Below, piece by piece: positions 5,508 to 5,609 of a stretch of DNA of 5,609 nt. The translations under genes and the position numbers were made by a program. Origin of the DNA: Clostridia bacterium (GTDB taxonomy: Bacteria; Bacillota; Clostridia; Clostridiales; Clostridiaceae); assembly GCA_009930125.1 (NCBI GenBank), contig RZYZ01000141.1:1-5609 (forward strand), written 5' to 3'. Within the stretch, counting starts at the first letter, position 1. The number at the start of each line of letters is the position of its first letter. Under the pieces are notes generated by a model that had not been told where the DNA came from, did not search any database, and saw only the letters and a program-made list of their open reading frames with translations.

Positions 5508-5609
5508 ATGCTGATAAAACGTGTCTCCATCGAACAGTTCGGAAAACTGAAGAAACAGACCTTTGAATTTCAGGATGGAATCAATGTGATCCAGGGGGAT
5601 AATGAAGCG
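5508..5609 (+). CDS. yhaN: YhaN-type (Rad50/SbcC-like) AAA ATPase, N-terminal fragment cut by the window edge
   Basis: The first 34 codons are open to the window end: they begin MLIKRVSIEQFGKLKKQ and end in GINVIQGDNEA. This is the standard start of SMC/Rad50/SbcC-type ATPases: a strand with an FGxL turn, an F-x-F segment, then the approach to Walker A (usually GxNEAGKST). The sequence stops one or two residues before the GKS/T, so nucleotide binding cannot be confirmed. The ATG at 5508 lies one base after the yhaO-like stop, with AGGAGG (5493-5498) at 9 bases inside that gene. The partner position matches the nuclease/ATPase pair of Bacillus yhaO-yhaN. RecF-, SbcC- or OLD-like proteins start similarly, so the subfamily is inferred from context. 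Confidence 0.8.
   Translation, partial: MLIKRVSIEQFGKLKKQTFEFQDGINVIQGDNEA

Noticed and set aside
5531..5541. CGAAC-A-GTTCG palindrome inside the yhaN-like gene as a second LexA box
   Set aside because: The half-sites match but the spacer is one base instead of four, so LexA spacing is wrong.
1..5609. CRISPR array, tRNA, rRNA or riboswitch
   Set aside because: No regularly spaced direct repeats, no cloverleaf with a CCA/TTC-type arm, and no recognisable riboswitch core were seen on either strand.

Overview
The window looks like chromosomal DNA of a low-to-moderate-GC Bacillota (Firmicutes) bacterium. The evidence is Shine-Dalgarno sites such as AAGGAG and AGGAGG, AT-rich intergenic promoters with TATAAT and TGnTATAAT boxes, a U-tailed terminator, and a YhaO/YhaN-type nuclease pair preceded by a Bacillus-type LexA (DinR) box. 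An Erysipelotrichia or clostridial host is plausible, but the sequence alone does not settle it.

Layout: (1) Positions 1-138, minus strand, hold the first 46 codons of a TnpB (OrfB) protein of an IS200/IS605-type element, which runs off the left edge. Its good promoter lies at 178-206. (2) Positions 139-644 hold no convincing gene; they carry the tnpB promoter, small palindromes and an AT-rich promoter zone for the next gene. (3) Positions 645-2759 encode a full-length class I polyphosphate kinase (PPK1) with both active-site histidines. (4) Seventeen bases further on is an unrecognised, highly charged 221-residue protein with a duplicated 31-residue motif, probably in the same operon. (5) A 15-bp perfect hairpin with A and T tracts at 3473-3508 can end transcription in both directions. 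(6) Positions 3519-4247, minus strand, encode a cytosolic glycerophosphodiester phosphodiesterase that converges on that terminator. (7) A 167-bp divergent promoter region follows. (8) Positions 4415-5506 encode an SbcD/YhaO-type (Mre11-like) metallophosphoesterase. One base after its stop codon begins a YhaN-type, Rad50-like ATPase that is cut off by the window end just before its Walker A lysine.

How the genes work together: ppk and the gene behind it form a probable polyphosphate unit. The diesterase is a phospholipid-headgroup recycling enzyme. The yhaO-yhaN pair is a probable DNA-repair nuclease/ATPase operon. The most interesting regulatory signal is GAAC-TTAG-GTTC at 4387-4398, an exact match to the Gram-positive LexA core GAAC-N4-GTTC. 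It lies just downstream of the predicted -10 of the yhaO-like gene and suggests SOS control. The least understood gene is the ppk partner at 2777-3442. I see no CRISPR array, tRNA or rRNA, and no clearly novel multi-gene system.
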